Source: Bacillota bacterium (GTDB lineage Bacteria; Bacillota; Clostridia; Peptostreptococcales; Anaerovoracaceae). From it: a stretch of DNA of 24,706 nt. The translations under genes and the position numbers were made by a program. Shown one piece after another: positions 21,645-24,706 of this stretch. How positions within the stretch are numbered: position 1 is the first letter of the stretch; each line of letters starts with the position of its first letter. The notes under the pieces were generated by a model that saw nothing but the letters and a program-made list of their open reading frames with translations, searched no databases and had not been told where the DNA came from. The DNA lies in the NCBI GenBank assembly GCA_017431395.1, contig JAFRLD010000018.1, positions 1 to 24,706 of the forward strand, read 5' to 3'.

Positions 21645-23600
21645 ATGAGTGAGAAGCGGGAACGAATCAAAGAACTGGTCGAGGTCCTGAACCGTGCGTC
21701 CAGGGCATATTACCAGGCGGATGAAGAGATCATGTCCAACCGGGAGTATGACCGCCTTTATGATGAGCTCGAAGAACTCGAGAAGGAGACCGGGATCGTC
21801 CTGGCAGCAAGTCCTACGGTCCGGGTCGGATATGAAGTCGTCAGCAGCCTGCCGAAGCAGAGGCATCCTTCTCCGATGCTCTCGCTGGACAAGACGAAGG
21901 ATACCGCCGCTCTCGCGGACTGGCTCGGAGATCAGGAGGGACTGCTCTCATGGAAGCTGGATGGTCTGACGGTCGTCCTGACCTATGAGAACGGAGAGCT
22001 CACAGGGGCGGTCACCCGCGGAGACGGGACCACCGGGGAAGTGATCACAGGCAATGCGAGGGTATTCGATAATATCCCGCTGCGGATCCCGTCAAAAGAA
22101 GAGACGGTCCTTCGGGGCGAAGCGGTGATCAGCTACCCGGTGTTCGAGCAGATCAATGCGGCCATCGGGGATGCGGACGCGAAATACAAGAATCCGAGGA
22201 ACCTCTGCAGCGGCTCGGTGCGGCAGCTGGACAGCAGCGTGACCGCGCGCCGGCATGTCCGGTTCTATGCTTTCTCCCTGGCCTCCGGCGGAGGGGAAAT
22301 GAAATACCGCCATGAGCAGATGGAATGGATCCGCTCACAAGGGTTCGAGACGGTGGAGAACATCCCGGTCACGAAAGATACCGTGGCGGATGCGGTGCAA
22401 ACGTTCGCGGAGCGGATCGCGGATTTCGAGATCCCATCGGACGGCCTGGTCCTGATCTATGATGATATCGAATACGGGAGATCGCTGGGATCGACGGCAA
22501 AATTCCCGAGGGATTCCATCGCCTTCAAATGGCAGGATGAGATGGCGGAAACAACGCTGCGCGAGATCCTGTGGAACCCGTCGCGGACCGGCCTGATCAA
22601 CCCGATCGCGGTCTTCGATCCGGTGGAGCTCGAGGGGACTACGGTCAGCCGGGCTTCCGTGCATAACCTGAGCATTGTAGGTCAGCTGCAGCTCGCACCC
22701 GGAGACCGGATCCAGGTCTATAAGGCGAATATGATCATCCCGCAGATCGAGAAGAACCTGTCCGCAGGGCCAGGCCATATGGCGGCGCCGCCGCCGGAGC
22801 ACTGTCCTGCCTGCGGCGGGGGAACGGTGATCCGCGATGAGAACGGGATCCGGACGCTGCACTGCCCGAACCCGGACTGCCCGGCGAAAAAGATCAAGGC
22901 GTTCACGCATTTTGTCAGCCGGAATGCCATGAATATCGAAGGGCTTTCGGAGGCGACCCTCGAGAAACTGATCGGTATGGGAGCCCTGCATGAGCTCGCG
23001 GACCTGTTCCGCCTGGACCGGTTCCGGGACCAGATCGTAAGCATGGAAGGCTTCGGCGAGAAGTCCTATGAGAATCTGATCGCATCCTGTAACAGGGCGG
23101 CGCACACTACGCCGGACCGGCTGCTGAACAGCCTGGGGATCCCGGGGATCGGCTCCGCGAACGCGAGGATGATCTGCCGCGCCGCGGGGAACCAGTGGCA
23201 AAAGGTGCAGCATATGACACAGGAGGAGATGCTCGCCATCCCGGGGATCGGAGACGTTCTGGCCAGGGATCTCACCGCGTTTTTCGCGGACGAGAAGAAT
23301 ATACGGATGCTGGAGGCCCTTCTGCCGCAGCTGACGCTGGACGAGAGTTTCGAAGACGGGACAGACCAGCCTTTGCAGGGGAAGACCTTCGTGATCACAG
23401 GAAGCCTCACGGAGTTCGCTAACCGTGATGCGGCGAAGGAACGGATCCAGCAGCTTGGCGGCAAAGTCGCCGGCTCGGTGAGCAAGAAGACGGATTATCT
23501 GATCAACAACGATATCGGATCCGGCTCCTCAAAGAACAAAAAAGCTAAGGAACTAGGCGTTCCGATCATAACTGAGAAAGACTTTCTGGAGATGATCTAA
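21645..23600 (+). CDS. ligA: NAD-dependent DNA ligase LigA
   Basis: A 651-residue ligase that seals nicks using NAD. Domain Ia (1-60) and the adenylation domain include 'SPMLSLDKTKD' and the AMP-attachment motif KLDG (K104). An OB fold with 'TGLINPIAVFDPVELEGTTVSRASVHN' follows. Cysteines C387, C390, C407 and C412 bind zinc, a helix-hairpin-helix region covers about 425-560, and a BRCT domain about 575-651 starts 'LQGKTFVITGSL'. Two positions conserved in E. coli differ: the glutamate two before the lysine is serine (SWKLDG), and the 'DGVVIK' lysine is isoleucine (I271 in DGLVLIYDD). I recall both in Lachnospiraceae ligases, so it is probably functional. It is 28 bases from pcrA, its usual partner. 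Confidence 0.95.
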   Translation: MSEKRERIKELVEVLNRASRAYYQADEEIMSNREYDRLYDELEELEKETGIVLAASPTVRVGYEVVSSLPKQRHPSPMLSLDKTKDTAALADWLGDQEGLLSWKLDGLTVVLTYENGELTGAVTRGDGTTGEVITGNARVFDNIPLRIPSKEETVLRGEAVISYPVFEQINAAIGDADAKYKNPRNLCSGSVRQLDSSVTARRHVRFYAFSLASGGGEMKYRHEQMEWIRSQGFETVENIPVTKDTVADAVQTFAERIADFEIPSDGLVLIYDDIEYGRSLGSTAKFPRDSIAFKWQDEMAETTLREILWNPSRTGLINPIAVFDPVELEGTTVSRASVHNLSIVGQLQLAPGDRIQVYKANMIIPQIEKNLSAGPGHMAAPPPEHCPACGGGTVIRDENGIRTLHCPNPDCPAKKIKAFTHFVSRNAMNIEGLSEATLEKLIGMGALHELADLFRLDRFRDQIVSMEGFGEKSYENLIASCNRAAHTTPDRLLNSLGIPGIGSANARMICRAAGNQWQKVQHMTQEEMLAIPGIGDVLARDLTAFFADEKNIRMLEALLPQLTLDESFEDGTDQPLQGKTFVITGSLTEFANRDAAKERIQQLGGKVAGSVSKKTDYLINNDIGSGSSKNKKAKELGVPIITEKDFLEMI

Positions 23601-24592
23601 TGATTTTACCAACAGGGAAACTGGACAGCGACCTGCTGAAGCAGATCGTGTTTGACAAGATAACATACAGGAATGAGGACGTGAAAGTCCGGCCGGGGAT
23701 CGGGGAGGACTGCGCCTGCATGGATTTCGGCGCGTTCGATTGTGTGATGTCGACGGACCCGATCACGTCTGCGGTCAGCGATATCGGCAGGCTGTCGATC
23801 CACATCACATGTAACGATGTGGCCTCAAACGGGGTGCAGCCGCTCGGGATCATGCTGGCGGTCATGCTCCCGGAAGGGACGACGGAGCACGATGTGGAGC
23901 ATATCATGGGGCAGGCGGCGGAGACCGCGGCGGAGCTTCAGGTCGAGATCATCGGCGGGCACACGGAGATCACTCCGGCGGTGAAACAGCCGGTCATCGT
24001 ATCGACGGCGATCGGCAAAACCCCTGCGGGCACATCCCAGAGCGGCAATGACATGGTTCCGGGAGATTTTATCATGATGACGAAGGCGGTAGGACTGGAA
24101 GGGACCGGGATCATCGCCTGCGATCATGAAGAGCGGCTCCGCCAGGAAAAAACTGAGGATGGAGCGCCGCTGTTCACGGAGGAGGAGATCGGACGCGCGA
24201 AATCGTTTCTGGACCGGGTCAGCGTCGTGAAGGAAGGGGTCGCCGCAGGAAAGGTCGGGACACATGGGATGCACGACATCACGGAGGGCGGTATCCTCGG
24301 AGCGGTTTGGGAGATGTGCCAGATCTCCGGAACAGGAGCCGAGGTCTGGGAAGAGAACATCCCGATGGAGCCTGAGACAGGGAAGATCTGCGGCGTATTC
24401 GGTATTGATCCGCTGCGGCTGATCTCAAGCGGATCGATGGTCATCATCGTCCCCGCGGACCGGCGGGCGGCGATGGAGCAGGCAATGCAGGAGGCCGGTG
24501 TCGAAGCTTCGGTCATCGGAGTGATCCGGCCGGAAGAAGACGGGATCCGGATGATCCGGAGGGTGAAGACCTGCGGCGGCGACGGCGAATGA
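23600..24592 (+). CDS. AIR-synthase (PurM/HypE) family protein
   Basis: A 330-residue protein of the PurM-like ATP-dependent fold. Its ATG shares one base with the ligA stop (TAATG), so the two are coupled. The N-terminal half has the ATP site 'RPGIGEDCACMD', 'TDPITSA', 'HITCNDVASNGVQPLGIMLAVMLP' and 'EIIGGHTEIT'; the C-terminal half has 'MHDITEGGILGAVWEMCQISGTGAEV' and 'GIDPLRLISSGSMVII'. It resembles HypE more than PurM, but lacks the C-terminal cysteine motif (PRxC) that HypE needs to make cyanide for NiFe hydrogenase; it ends TCGGDGE. No hyp genes are nearby. The reaction is unknown. Confidence 0.88.
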   Translation: MILPTGKLDSDLLKQIVFDKITYRNEDVKVRPGIGEDCACMDFGAFDCVMSTDPITSAVSDIGRLSIHITCNDVASNGVQPLGIMLAVMLPEGTTEHDVEHIMGQAAETAAELQVEIIGGHTEITPAVKQPVIVSTAIGKTPAGTSQSGNDMVPGDFIMMTKAVGLEGTGIIACDHEERLRQEKTEDGAPLFTEEEIGRAKSFLDRVSVVKEGVAAGKVGTHGMHDITEGGILGAVWEMCQISGTGAEVWEENIPMEPETGKICGVFGIDPLRLISSGSMVIIVPADRRAAMEQAMQEAGVEASVIGVIRPEEDGIRMIRRVKTCGGDGE

Positions 24593-24676
24593 AGTATCAG
24601 TGTGGCCGTGGATCCGCCTTATGCTGATGAGATCTCTAAGGGAGTCGGCCGTGAGAAGGAGTAGAGGAGGTTTATC

Positions 24677-24706
24677 ATGAGCGGCAACGGACGTGCTATG
24701 CTGGCG
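24677..24706 (+). CDS. Start of a further gene, cut by the window edge
   Basis: GAGGAGG lies six to seven bases before ATG 24677, and ten codons follow (MSGNGRAMLA). The ribosome binding site is strong, so a real gene is likely. The product cannot be identified from ten residues. The 84 bases before it hold no convincing gene. Confidence 0.6.
   Translation, partial: MSGNGRAMLA

Noticed and set aside
24593..24664. Short open frame after the AIR-synthase gene (GTG at 24603, 20 codons)
   Set aside because: It has no ribosome binding site and no recognisable product; it may be degraded coding sequence or simply a spacer.

Overview
This looks like a chromosomal core-genome stretch from a moderately high-GC, anaerobic member of the Bacillota (class Clostridia, Lachnospiraceae or a related family). 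The reasons are: AGGAGG-type ribosome binding sites with occasional TTG/GTG starts; a T-box leader; a CarD / PIN-TRAM / IspDF / ProS gene order; a LigA of the SWKLDG type that I associate with Lachnospiraceae; a CD1871A-type CXXC mini-protein beside an Fe-S membrane protein; and no phage, transposase or plasmid gene. The taxonomy is inference.

Layout. (1) 1-2883, plus strand: a redox cluster holding the end of a DUF6506-like gene, a 48-aa CXXC membrane peptide, a NapH-like polyferredoxin membrane protein, a TlpA-like thioredoxin lipoprotein and an Fe-S/FMN flavoprotein. Together they look like a route for moving electrons to extracytoplasmic thiols. (2) 2884-3286: a convergent intergenic region with three related hairpins and a 30-bp tandem repeat that runs into the 3' end of the hisD-like gene. 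(3) 3287-8182, minus strand: a response regulator, histidine kinase, radA and hisD-like gene, packed like one operon. (4) 8183-8351: a divergent promoter region. (5) 8352-16644, plus strand: CarD-family regulator, PIN-TRAM membrane protein, fused ispDF, proS, two half-size chromate transporters, a Nudix hydrolase, a cyclophilin and a secreted serpin. (6) 16645-18593: promoter, tRNA-Trp T-box leader with terminator, a solitary TrpB2-type gene, then an intrinsic terminator. (7) 18603-24592: an M50 protease, pcrA, ligA and an AIR-synthase-family protein. (8) The first ten codons of a further gene run off the right edge.

How the genes work together. The window mixes isoprenoid precursor synthesis (IspDF), translation (ProS), transcription and stress control (CarD, two-component system), DNA repair and replication (RadA, PcrA, LigA), and tRNA-controlled indole-to-tryptophan conversion. 

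The most unusual signal is not a gene. A 13-base word, GCAAAGGCTGGYC, recurs at six places. Two are inverted pairs in intergenic DNA; four are single copies inside unrelated coding genes, in different reading frames and on both strands. Far less than one copy would be expected by chance. The pattern resembles the DNA-uptake or recombination signal words of other bacteria, and I know of none described for Clostridia.
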